Assembly: GCA_018064165.1 (NCBI GenBank)
Contig: JAGOZV010000008.1
Span: 1-14,807 of the forward strand
Direction: 5' to 3'
Length of the DNA stretch: 14,807 nt
Source: Candidatus Saccharimonadota bacterium
GTDB lineage: Bacteria > Patescibacteriota > Saccharimonadia > Saccharimonadales > Saccharimonadaceae
Shown: positions 7,359 through 13,710 of the stretch, in pieces
Layout: each line of letters opens with the position of its first letter
How positions within the stretch are numbered: position 1 is the first letter of the stretch
The notes under the pieces: model-generated
What the model saw: the letters and a program-made list of their open reading frames with translations, nothing else
The model's database searches: none
Told to the model about the DNA's origin: nothing
Made by a program: the position numbers and the translations under genes

Positions 7359-8123
7359 ATGAAGCAAAAATTTATTCCAGCTTTTACGATAATTGAAGTA
7401 TCTTTTTTCTTGGCAATTAGTGGGTTAATGGCCGTCGGATTATTAGCCGGTATGGGGGCAACTATCAATTCTCATCGTTATCGCGATAGCGTAGCATCGC
7501 TACAGTCTCAATTGCAACAGGAATTTTCAAGAGTGGAAAATATACAAAACAATCGTGCAGGAAACGAATCTTGTAATGCTACTGCTAGTATTACAAGTTC
7601 AAGCTCTGAAAGAGGCACAACAGATTGCGTTATTGTCGGACGATTTATTGCTATAAATGGTGATAAAATTACTTCCTATCCTGTTATCGCTCACTCAACC
7701 AGTGCGGTTAACGAGAGTCAGGACGATATAACATATCTTAAAAACCATATTATAAAAACAGATCAGACACAAACTATCGACGAAGGCAGGAAATGGGGCA
7801 ACTTTATTACTTATTCTGCCGATTTTGGTAATAAGAAAGGGGATGTGCGCAACGTTTATTTCTTGATTGTACGTTCGCCAAAGAGTGGTAATATCTATTC
7901 TTTTTCTTCTGGATCAGATTTGCGTGACGATCCAAATGGCTTAAGTCAAATGATCATCAGCACCCCTTCAGGGGAAAATCTTTTTGGGCGCTCTAGACAA
8001 ATCCTGTGTGTTAAAAAAGAGGGCGTCGTCTCCATGTCTAATTTAGGCGTATCTTTAGAGGCCAACCTCACTAACTCTAACGGCATACAAATCTTAAGTA
8101 ACGATACAGAGGAAAAATGTTAA
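7359..8123 (+). CDS. Minor prepilin, GspH/FimT-like position
   Basis: A 254-aa prepilin-like protein. Its leader MKQKFIPA is followed by FTIIEVSFFLAISGLMAVGLL, so the cleavage site is A8|F9 with Glu at mature position 5 (E13). The residue before the cut is Ala rather than the usual Gly, which prepilin peptidases tolerate. After the helix comes a large extracytoplasmic domain with four cysteines (C72, C90, C217 and C254, the last residue). The C-terminal region around ILCVKKEGVVSMSNLGVSL resembles the strand-turn-strand end of FimT/GspH proteins, although the level of similarity is only what can be judged by eye. It starts 11 bases after pilD and its last seven bases overlap the next gene. First of four minor prepilins that probably form the pilus tip. 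Confidence 0.83.
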   Translation: MKQKFIPAFTIIEVSFFLAISGLMAVGLLAGMGATINSHRYRDSVASLQSQLQQEFSRVENIQNNRAGNESCNATASITSSSSERGTTDCVIVGRFIAINGDKITSYPVIAHSTSAVNESQDDITYLKNHIIKTDQTQTIDEGRKWGNFITYSADFGNKKGDVRNVYFLIVRSPKSGNIYSFSSGSDLRDDPNGLSQMIISTPSGENLFGRSRQILCVKKEGVVSMSNLGVSLEANLTNSNGIQILSNDTEEKC

Positions 8124-8743
8124 AATCTTTTCAGAACTTCTCTAAAGGGGATACAATTATAGAAGTTTTGTTTGCTGTTACAATTTTTAGTGCATTAGCA
8201 ATTTCAGGTCTTTCTGTTATGAACAGGGGCGTAGGTACTGCGCAAAGATCTTTAGAAATAAGTTTAGTCAGACAGGAAATGAATAATCAAGCAGAGATTT
8301 TACGTTTTGTACACAATGCGTATATAACAGGGGCAAATACACCACCAGCGCAAGTTTGGGAAGAAGTTACGAATTCAGGTAACGTTATTCTAAGTACAAA
8401 TTTAACTACATTAAATAGCTTAGTCGACTCGTGTGAGCCACCAACTTCAAGAGCTTTCATTATAAATCCTAGAACTCTTACTGTTGCCACCAATTCAACT
8501 GCTAATCTATTTACGGCGGCACCAATTTATTCGCAACTGCGATATAGATCAAATAATAGCTTTGCAACAAATGGGGTTGAGGGTATCTGGATTCAGCAAC
8601 TTCAAGGAGCAGATAACGCGGCACCGAGCGGCATGCGAACCACGTATAGAGATTTTCACATACGTGCTTGCTGGAATGCTCCTGGTGGTAACGTTCCTGT
8701 AACATTAGGGACAGTAGTGAGGTTATATGATTCAAACAGTTAA
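8117..8743 (+). CDS. Minor prepilin, GspI/PilV-like
   Basis: A 208-aa prepilin-like protein with leader MLKSFQNFSKG and mature start DTIIEVLFAVTIFSALAISG; the cut is predicted after G11 and the conserved Glu is E16. Mature residue 1 is Asp, not the usual Phe or Met; GDTIIEVL-type starts are otherwise close to those of PilV/GspI proteins, as is the short polar stretch that follows (GTAQRSLEISLVRQEM). Two cysteines, C106 and C185, could form a disulfide in the globular domain. Its start overlaps the previous gene by seven bases and AGAGGA (8108-8113) lies just upstream; its end overlaps the next gene by 17 bases. Strong translational coupling suggests fixed stoichiometry with its neighbours. 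The specific PilV/GspI assignment is inferred from order and N-terminus. Confidence 0.83.
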   Translation: MLKSFQNFSKGDTIIEVLFAVTIFSALAISGLSVMNRGVGTAQRSLEISLVRQEMNNQAEILRFVHNAYITGANTPPAQVWEEVTNSGNVILSTNLTTLNSLVDSCEPPTSRAFIINPRTLTVATNSTANLFTAAPIYSQLRYRSNNSFATNGVEGIWIQQLQGADNAAPSGMRTTYRDFHIRACWNAPGGNVPVTLGTVVRLYDSNS

Positions 8744-9449
8744 GAAAACGTCTAAGGGCTTTACTTTAGTAGAGCTTTCATTCTCGATGCTTTTTATTTC
8801 GCTTTTAATGATTTCAATTACCATGACAATAATGCAAATCATAAATACTTACAATAGGGGATTACTCATGAAGGAAGTAAATCAAGTTGGAAGAACAGTA
8901 ACAGACCAAATGCAAAGAACGATAGCCTCTAGCTCTCCTAGTAGTACAGTAAATATTGTAAAATTTACTAATCCGTCTAACAGCACCGAAATTACGGGCG
9001 GACGTTTTTGTTTAGGCAATTATAGTTATATTTATAATTTTGCCAAAACCTTGAAAGAAACAAGTATTACAACGCAAAATAAAATTGGCAATAGCGGGCC
9101 AAAGGTTGGTTTCATTAGAGTCCCCGATGAAGGGGGTAATTATTGTAAGCCAGCAAGTAATGGCACCTATAATGTTGTTTCTACAACAACAGAAATGGTA
9201 GACGTGCTTAGTAAGGGTGCGTACAGTTTAACTTTATATAATTTAAATGTTGAAAGTCCCGTAAGCAGTTATGATAGTGTTTCTGGTCAAAGGTTGTATT
9301 ATGTAGATGTGTCTTTGGGGACCAGCGATTACAAGGCAATAGAAGTGGGAAGCGACAATAGATGTAAAGCACCAAGCGAAGATGACGCAGATCAAAATTA
9401 TTGTTCAGTAAGCAATTTTTCTTTTGTTGCTAGAGCGGGTAATATATAA
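8727..9449 (+). CDS. Minor prepilin, GspJ/PilW-like
   Basis: A 240-aa prepilin-like protein with the most canonical cleavage site of the minor set: leader MIQTVKKTSKG, mature FTLVELSFSMLFISLLMIS, cut after G11, Glu at mature position 5 (E16). After the helix, the segment NRGLLMKEVNQVGRTVTDQM (43-62) resembles the amphipathic region of PilW/GspJ proteins, where an Arg-rich helix precedes the beta domain. Four cysteines (C95, C140, C213, C226) allow two disulfides. GAGG at 8719-8722 is inside the preceding gene and the start overlaps it by 17 bases. Eleven bases separate its stop from the next gene. Prepilin identity is secure; the J/W label is inferred from order and general pattern. Confidence 0.84.
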   Translation: MIQTVKKTSKGFTLVELSFSMLFISLLMISITMTIMQIINTYNRGLLMKEVNQVGRTVTDQMQRTIASSSPSSTVNIVKFTNPSNSTEITGGRFCLGNYSYIYNFAKTLKETSITTQNKIGNSGPKVGFIRVPDEGGNYCKPASNGTYNVVSTTTEMVDVLSKGAYSLTLYNLNVESPVSSYDSVSGQRLYYVDVSLGTSDYKAIEVGSDNRCKAPSEDDADQNYCSVSNFSFVARAGNI

Positions 9450-9460
9450 TTAAAATAGGT

Positions 9461-10699
9461 ATGAATATGATGAAGATGAGAAAAACACAACAATCAAAAT
9501 ATAATCATGGGGCAGCGTCTATATTCTTAGTAATTTTTACAATGATTATCATTTCTACGGTTGTCTTAGGATTTACTGGCATTATGCTTCGCGACCAATC
9601 TCAAGCCTCTGACATGGATCTGTCTAAATCTGCTTATGATTCAGCTTTAGCTGGCGTAGAAGACGCAAAAAGGGCAATTACTAAATATAATCTAGGCGGT
9701 TGTACTTCTAGTGGTAGTAATGGTCCCGCAACGGTTGCGCAGTGTAATACCTGGAGAGCTGCTTTCTCGAGATGCAATTCAAACAGTGTAATATTGTATG
9801 GCGCTTCATCCTCGAGCAATGCCGAGCGTATTATAACTACTTCAGCGTCGTCAACGGCAGAGATAGAGCTCAACCAAGCTTATACTTGTGTGAAAACAAC
9901 TTTAAACACCCCAGACTATGTCGGAACTCTTCAGGAGGATGAACAAATCCTTATTCCACTACAAGGCGTGGGTGCGCTCAATCAAGTAAAAATTAGTTGG
10001 TTCACCCGAGACAATGTTAATAGGGAGATAGCGCAAGCAGATAGAGATAAAGTTAGTCTAGAGAGTCCGTTTAGCGGTCTTTCCTCTCCAGAGCTTCCAT
10101 ACAACAATACAGCAAATTGGCCAAAAAATCGCCCACCACTTTTAAAAGCTCAATACATTCAAGTTCCTGCAAGTTTTTCTTTAACTGATTTTGACGAAAT
10201 GTCTGCAGATGGCACTAAAAGTAATACGAATACAATATTTATGTACCCGGTAAGTGGTAGCGGAACAAGTACAAACGACGGTGATCTCATAAGTGTAGCG
10301 CCACGTTTTGATAATACTGCTGAACCATGGCAGGTAGCTTGCAGGCCAACAGTCAGTGATGATGGCTATGCATGTAATGCAACGCTCACTGTTCCACCAA
10401 CATTGACAGGAACAGTTAATAGCGCATATTTAGCTTTAAGGCCGTTTTATAATCTTACAAATTATAAGGTAGAGCTTTTAAATAGCAATGCTGTTGTAGA
10501 TTTTTCTGGTGTTCAGCCAAAAATAGATAGCACTGGTAGAGCTAATGATATTTTTCGTAGGGTTGCTGCTAGAGTTGAGCCTGCCAATGGTGCAAGTCTA
10601 ATGCCTCTTGGAGCAGTAGAGACTTCAGGTAACTTTTGTAAAACGTTCTCTGTAACTGATACCGCTGAAGGCTATAATGCAGGTAGCTGCACCCCTTAG
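9461..10699 (+). CDS. PilX/GspK-like atypical minor prepilin
   Basis: The largest prepilin-like protein of the locus, 412 aa. A basic N-terminus ends HG (G17), followed by AASIFLVIFTMIIISTVVLGF, a single hydrophobic helix. There is no Glu at mature position 5, a feature of GspK and some PilX proteins that cap the tip. The next segment, with SAYDSALAGVEDAKRAITKY (57-76), matches the PilX N-terminal pattern in which the helix is followed by A-x-x-A-G-x-E/D. Eight cysteines (C81, 95, 105, 143, 294, 305, 393, 410) suggest up to four disulfides. Several ATGs are possible: 9461, 9467, 9470 and 9476. AGGT at 9457-9460 favours 9467 slightly, and the cleavage site is unaffected. The gene ends seven bases from the convergent recombinase, without a visible terminator. 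Confidence 0.8.
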   Translation: MNMMKMRKTQQSKYNHGAASIFLVIFTMIIISTVVLGFTGIMLRDQSQASDMDLSKSAYDSALAGVEDAKRAITKYNLGGCTSSGSNGPATVAQCNTWRAAFSRCNSNSVILYGASSSSNAERIITTSASSTAEIELNQAYTCVKTTLNTPDYVGTLQEDEQILIPLQGVGALNQVKISWFTRDNVNREIAQADRDKVSLESPFSGLSSPELPYNNTANWPKNRPPLLKAQYIQVPASFSLTDFDEMSADGTKSNTNTIFMYPVSGSGTSTNDGDLISVAPRFDNTAEPWQVACRPTVSDDGYACNATLTVPPTLTGTVNSAYLALRPFYNLTNYKVELLNSNAVVDFSGVQPKIDSTGRANDIFRRVAARVEPANGASLMPLGAVETSGNFCKTFSVTDTAEGYNAGSCTP

Positions 10700-10705
10700 T
10701 AAACA

Positions 10706-11647
10706 TTAATCAATGTCGCTGTGAAATTTTTCATGCACTTCTTTAAGATGCGAATCTGTTACGTGTGTATAAATTTGAGTTGTACTAATATCGCTGTGCC
10801 CAAGCATTACCTGTACACTTCGAATATCTGCGCCATTCATTAATAAATCTGTAGCAAAACTGTGCCTTAGTGTGTGAGGACTAACATGCTTAGTTATGCC
10901 GGCAAGTCTGGTGTATTTATCTACTATTCGTTGAACACTCCTTGCTGACAATCTTCTGTAGTTGCCATCGGTTGTTGCCGGACCTTTGTTTCTGCTATAA
11001 CTTAAAAACAAAGCAGGAAGAGGGTCGTCGCGAGCGTCCAAATAGTCTGAGACTCTTTGATAGGCGCTTGCACTTACGAAAGCCGGGCGGTCTTTACTGC
11101 CTTTACCGCGAATTGTAAATTCTCGTTTTGTCGGATTTATGTGGTCGCGATTTAAACTAACCAATTCAGAAACTCGTAATCCGCTAGAAAATAAAAGTTC
11201 AATTAATGCACGGTCGCGCAGACCTTCTTCGCTAGATAAATCAATTTCATTAAGCATTCTTTCTATTTCATCTGAATGCAAAAAAGTAACTTGAGGTCGA
11301 ACAGTTTTTGGTAATAATACTTTGTCTGAAGATAAGCTGGTAATATCTCGTCGTGATAAATATTTTAAAAACATTCTTAAAGCAATAAGATGATAAGATT
11401 GTGTTGTAAGGGATAATTCGTCATTATTATCGTTTTTATAACGATTTAACCACAAGCGATATTTTCGTAAAACTTCTGAGGTGATTTCGTCAACCGTAAT
11501 ATCTCCGGTAAATTCGATCAGCCTATTAATGTATAGAGCATAATTTTCAGCGGTTTTCTTTGATCGGCCACCGGTTACTTCTAAATCTTCTATAAAATCA
11601 ACCAGTAGCTCGGAAATATAATATTTTTTATTTTCAGTAATTGCCAT
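10706..11647 (-). CDS. Tyrosine site-specific recombinase, XerC/XerD type
   Basis: Cytoplasmic DNA recombinase of 313 aa, close to the usual 295-305 aa of XerC/XerD. An N-terminal SAM-like core-binding domain covers about 10-98, and the catalytic domain about 120-305. The full catalytic set is visible: R158 in SSGLRVSEL, K182 in RGKGSKDR, H258 and R261 in SPHTLRHSFAT, H284 in MLGHSDISTTQIYTH and the nucleophile Y293. Normal length and no neighbouring phage genes or repeats make a housekeeping Xer (chromosome dimer resolution, acting at a dif site) more likely than an integrase of an island. In genomes with only one Xer protein, that protein acts alone. XerC versus XerD cannot be decided from the window. 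The start ATG (11645-11647) has no Shine-Dalgarno sequence and lies six bases from a TATGCT -10-like box. Confidence 0.92.
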   Translation of the reverse strand: MAITENKKYYISELLVDFIEDLEVTGGRSKKTAENYALYINRLIEFTGDITVDEITSEVLRKYRLWLNRYKNDNNDELSLTTQSYHLIALRMFLKYLSRRDITSLSSDKVLLPKTVRPQVTFLHSDEIERMLNEIDLSSEEGLRDRALIELLFSSGLRVSELVSLNRDHINPTKREFTIRGKGSKDRPAFVSASAYQRVSDYLDARDDPLPALFLSYSRNKGPATTDGNYRRLSARSVQRIVDKYTRLAGITKHVSPHTLRHSFATDLLMNGADIRSVQVMLGHSDISTTQIYTHVTDSHLKEVHEKFHSDID

Positions 11648-11653
11648 ATATTA

Positions 11654-11659
11654 AGCATA
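11654..11659 (-). promoter_or_regulatory. Candidate -10 box of the recombinase gene
   Basis: On the minus strand TATGCT (4 of 6 consensus bases) ends six bases before the recombinase ATG, with no ribosome binding site between. This fits leaderless transcription, sharing the 46-base divergent gap with the uppP promoter. No convincing -35 was found. Confidence 0.35.
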
Positions 11660-11680
11660 ACAAAAAAAGTAGAAAAGGGG

Positions 11681-11686
11681 TATAAT
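11681..11686 (+). promoter_or_regulatory. -10 box of uppP, leaderless arrangement
   Basis: A perfect TATAAT ends seven bases before the uppP ATG at 11694, so the expected transcription start coincides with the A of the start codon. ATAACA (11657-11662), 18 bases upstream, is a weak -35. The GGGG at 11677-11680 is 13 bases from the ATG, too far for a normal ribosome binding site. Confidence 0.55.
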
Positions 11687-11693
11687 TGATTGA

Positions 11694-12482
11694 ATGAACA
11701 CACTAGACGCAATAGTATTAGGCATTACACAAGGGCTAACGGAATTTATACCAGTTAGTAGCTCGGGACATTTGGTAATATTACAAAATATCTTAGGGCT
11801 TGGTTCTGAGCATCTTTTCTTAGAATTTATTAATATCGGAACATTTCTGGCACTTCTAATATATTTTCGTCACAAAATTATAGATATATTACGAGATGTA
11901 TTTATTCATAAAAATTATAACCTTGCCCGTAATATTATCATTACTTCAATACCGGCGGGTCTTATTGGCGTATTATTCGCTAGTTTTATAAATAGTTTTT
12001 GGTTGTTTAATAATTTAACAGTTACGTTAAGCGCCATTCTTATTGTTGGAATTATTATGATTGTTTTAAATAAGCTACCTCATGCGTCTAGCACTAAAAA
12101 TGGTGCGTCACTAACTCCGTTGAGAGCCTTGTTCATTGGCTCAATGCAAATTTTTGCTTTTATTCCAGGTGTTTCTCGTAGTGGTTCTACAATTATTGCT
12201 GGTCGTTTGGCGGGTCTAAAATCAGAAACTGCAGCTGAATATAGCTTCCTCGCTTCAATTCCAATTATGGCAGGAGTTACTTTAAAAACTATACTTGGAG
12301 ATTTTGACTATCTTGTCGCAAATTTTGAGATCTTATTAATTAGCAACATTTTTGCTTTTGTTGCAGGCCTTTTTGCGGTTGGTTTTATGCTTAACTATTT
12401 AAAGAAGAACTCATTAGCGGTTTTTGGTTGGTATAGAGTATTGTTGGCAACTGTATTTTTTGCCTTTTTACTGATACACTAG
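11694..12482 (+). CDS. uppP: Undecaprenyl-diphosphate phosphatase UppP (BacA)
   Basis: Integral membrane phosphatase that dephosphorylates undecaprenyl diphosphate to the monophosphate carrier used for peptidoglycan and other envelope polymers; overproduction gives bacitracin resistance. The 262-aa length is normal. The N-terminal signature TQGLTEFIPVSSSGHLVI (12-29) contains the (E/Q)xxxE motif as Q13-x-x-x-E17, and PGVSRSGST (158-166) supplies the catalytic serine/arginine loop. About seven or eight hydrophobic helices fill the rest of the protein. Position 13 is Gln, where E. coli has Glu, an accepted variant. The gene diverges from the recombinase and is followed 23 bases later by ndk with its own strong ribosome binding site. 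Presence of uppP shows the cell at least recycles the lipid carrier, so it makes a wall or other surface polymer. Confidence 0.96.
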   Translation: MNTLDAIVLGITQGLTEFIPVSSSGHLVILQNILGLGSEHLFLEFINIGTFLALLIYFRHKIIDILRDVFIHKNYNLARNIIITSIPAGLIGVLFASFINSFWLFNNLTVTLSAILIVGIIMIVLNKLPHASSTKNGASLTPLRALFIGSMQIFAFIPGVSRSGSTIIAGRLAGLKSETAAEYSFLASIPIMAGVTLKTILGDFDYLVANFEILLISNIFAFVAGLFAVGFMLNYLKKNSLAVFGWYRVLLATVFFAFLLIH

Positions 12483-12505
12483 ATATATAACTAAGGAGCT
12501 TTAAA

Positions 12506-13024
12506 ATGAACGACGATACCGACAACAATGTAGAAAAAACCCTTGTGGTCTTTAAACCCGATGCTGTGCAACGCGGAATTGTGGGTGAAATTCTTGTACG
12601 TTTTGAAAGAGTTGGTCTTAAAATTGTTGGTACCAAAATGATAGCTCCAAGCCGAGATTATTTTTACAAACATTACGAAGAAATAGGTAAACTAGAAACA
12701 CGCCGAGGCGAAGAAGCGTTTAATGTAACTATGGACTTTATGACACAAGGCCCAGTTATTGCCATCGTCCTAGAGGGGGTAGAGGCTGTCGCACTAGTAA
12801 GAAAATTAGTTGGTCCAACAGAGCCTAAATCGGCTGCTCCTGGTACAATTCGTGGAGATTATTCACACATGAGTTTCGGCTACGCAGACTTAACTAAAAA
12901 AGGCGTGGCTAATTTAATTCATGCCAGTTCCGATCCCGCAGAAGCAGAATTAGAAATAGATCATTGGTTCAGAGATGACGAACTTTATGAGTATCATCTT
13001 CTACACGAGAAATTTACACGCTAA
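12506..13024 (+). CDS. ndk: Nucleoside diphosphate kinase, expanded variant
   Basis: Transfers the gamma phosphate from ATP to NDPs through a phosphohistidine, balancing NTP and dNTP pools. At 172 aa it is longer than the usual 135-150. Family motifs are FKPDAVQRGIVGEIL (16-30) with the nucleotide-binding Lys, GPVIAIVLEG (82-91), GPTEPKSAAPGTIRGDYS (103-120) and the active-site His in NLIHASSDP (136-144, H139). The extra length is in two places: the Kpn-loop region at about 60-77 and the segment SHMSFGYADLTKKGVA (120-135), inserted between GTIRGDY and the active-site helix. The family usually has HGSDSxxSAxxEI after the His; here it is HASSDPAEAELEI. AAGGAG (12493-12498) lies seven bases before the ATG. 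Salvage-dependent cells need this enzyme to share a small nucleotide supply. Confidence 0.95.
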   Translation: MNDDTDNNVEKTLVVFKPDAVQRGIVGEILVRFERVGLKIVGTKMIAPSRDYFYKHYEEIGKLETRRGEEAFNVTMDFMTQGPVIAIVLEGVEAVALVRKLVGPTEPKSAAPGTIRGDYSHMSFGYADLTKKGVANLIHASSDPAEAELEIDHWFRDDELYEYHLLHEKFTR

Positions 13025-13028
13025 TTTA

Positions 13029-13037
13029 TGGTAAAAT
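13029..13037 (+). promoter_or_regulatory. Extended -10 promoter of the tRNA gene
   Basis: TGG followed by TAAAAT (13032-13037) forms an extended -10 element (TGn-TAnAAT). It lies 13 bases before the tRNA, so the precursor would have a 5' leader of about seven bases. TTTACA at 13013-13018 is -35-like but the 13-base spacing is too short to use with this box. Confidence 0.45.
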
Positions 13038-13050
13038 AGGTAGAGGGTGC

Positions 13051-13127
13051 GCCTCAGTAGCTCAATTGGATAGAGCAGATCCGTCCTAAGGATAAGGTTG
13101 TAGGTTCGACTCCTGCCTGGGGTACCA
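13051..13127 (+). tRNA. tRNA-Arg (anticodon CCT)
   Basis: A 77-base cloverleaf with encoded CCA. Acceptor arms are GCCTCAG (13051-13057) and CTGGGGT, discriminator A, then CCA at 13125-13127. The D arm is GCTC/GAGC, the anticodon stem GATCC/GGATA, with loop GTCCTAA and anticodon CCT, and the T arm GTAGG/CCTGC with loop TTCGACT. CCT reads AGG arginine codons. Deviations are a G1-U72 wobble at the end of the acceptor, a U4-G69 pair, a G27-A43 mismatch at the top of the anticodon stem, and G instead of pyrimidine at position 32. None prevents folding. It sits between ndk and the PH-domain gene on the same strand. Confidence 0.94.
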
Positions 13128-13146
13128 TTAACGGCGTAAGAAAGTC

Positions 13147-13710
13147 ATGAAAAAAACTAAGGTTAAAAAGGGTAGCAACAGTAATGCACAATTTGACGGT
13201 CAACGCGAAGGCGAAACCGTACTTTTAGTTTTTCGTCGCCACATTATTGCAATGAGAAAAGGCTTTTATCTTTTTTTGGGGCCATTTGCAATTCTATCTA
13301 TACCAGTTTTTATTTGGCAAGATAGTTTATGGATGCTTTTATTTCCTTTGGTTGGTTTTATAATAGGCTTAATGCTTTTCTTGTATCATTTTATTTTGTG
13401 GTACTATACTATTTTTATAGTTACCGATCAGCGAATTAGGCAAATTACTCAATATGGCTTTTTTGGAAAAGATGTCGTAGAAATTAAACTATCTAAAATA
13501 CAAAGTATAAGTTACCATATTCCTGGTTTTTCTGGTGAAATTTTAAAATACGGTAACATTATTATTCAAACTTTAGTTGGCGATTTATTAATCAAAAATG
13601 TTGAACACCCAAGCGAGATTTATGAAGCGCTTCAAGATGCCGTAAACGATGTGTCAACAGACAGAGAAGTAGGCCACGAAGAGATAGAAGAGGAGGAAAT
13701 TGATGATTAA
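13147..13710 (+). CDS. Two-TM membrane protein with bacterial PH (bPH2-type) domain
   Basis: A 187-aa membrane protein of the YdbS/YdbT-like (DUF304, bacterial PH) type; function not known. Residues 1-38 are basic and cytoplasmic and carry the motif GETVLLVFRRHIIA that commonly precedes the helices in this group. Two membrane helices follow (about 40-57 and 61-90). The PH-like domain runs from about 86 to 165: YYTIFIVTDQRIRQ, then GFFGKDVVEIKLSKIQSISY and KYGNIIIQTLVG, the usual strand pattern. A highly acidic tail (from 172) ends the protein. The ribosome binding site is weak (AAGAAAG, 13138-13144). The end overlaps the next gene by eight bases, so the two membrane proteins are co-translated. 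Pairing of a PH-domain protein with a foldase-like protein suggests a shared envelope task, which is inference. Confidence 0.85.
   Translation: MKKTKVKKGSNSNAQFDGQREGETVLLVFRRHIIAMRKGFYLFLGPFAILSIPVFIWQDSLWMLLFPLVGFIIGLMLFLYHFILWYYTIFIVTDQRIRQITQYGFFGKDVVEIKLSKIQSISYHIPGFSGEILKYGNIIIQTLVGDLLIKNVEHPSEIYEALQDAVNDVSTDREVGHEEIEEEEIDD

Noticed and set aside
8484..8702. Plus-strand 72-aa frame inside the GspI/PilV-like gene
   Set aside because: It lies wholly inside a well-supported prepilin gene in another frame and has no ribosome binding site.
9445..9456. TATAAT/TAAAAT boxes before the PilX/GspK-like gene as a separate promoter
   Set aside because: No -35 is visible, the sequence is generally AT-rich and the gene is only 11 bases after its operon neighbour, so chance occurrence is likely.
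10706..11647. Integrase of a prophage or genomic island
   Set aside because: Length is typical of XerC/XerD, no phage or plasmid genes lie nearby, the tRNA at 13051 is not adjacent, and I found no direct repeats that could be attachment sites.
11648..11665. Possible dif site next to the Xer-type recombinase
   Set aside because: On the minus strand TTATGCTTAATAT resembles one dif half-site, but the other arm and central spacer are not present, and the bases are explained as promoter sequence.
11677..11680. GGGG as ribosome binding site for uppP
   Set aside because: The distance to the ATG is 13 bases, and the tract lies directly upstream of the -10 box, so it would not be in the transcript.
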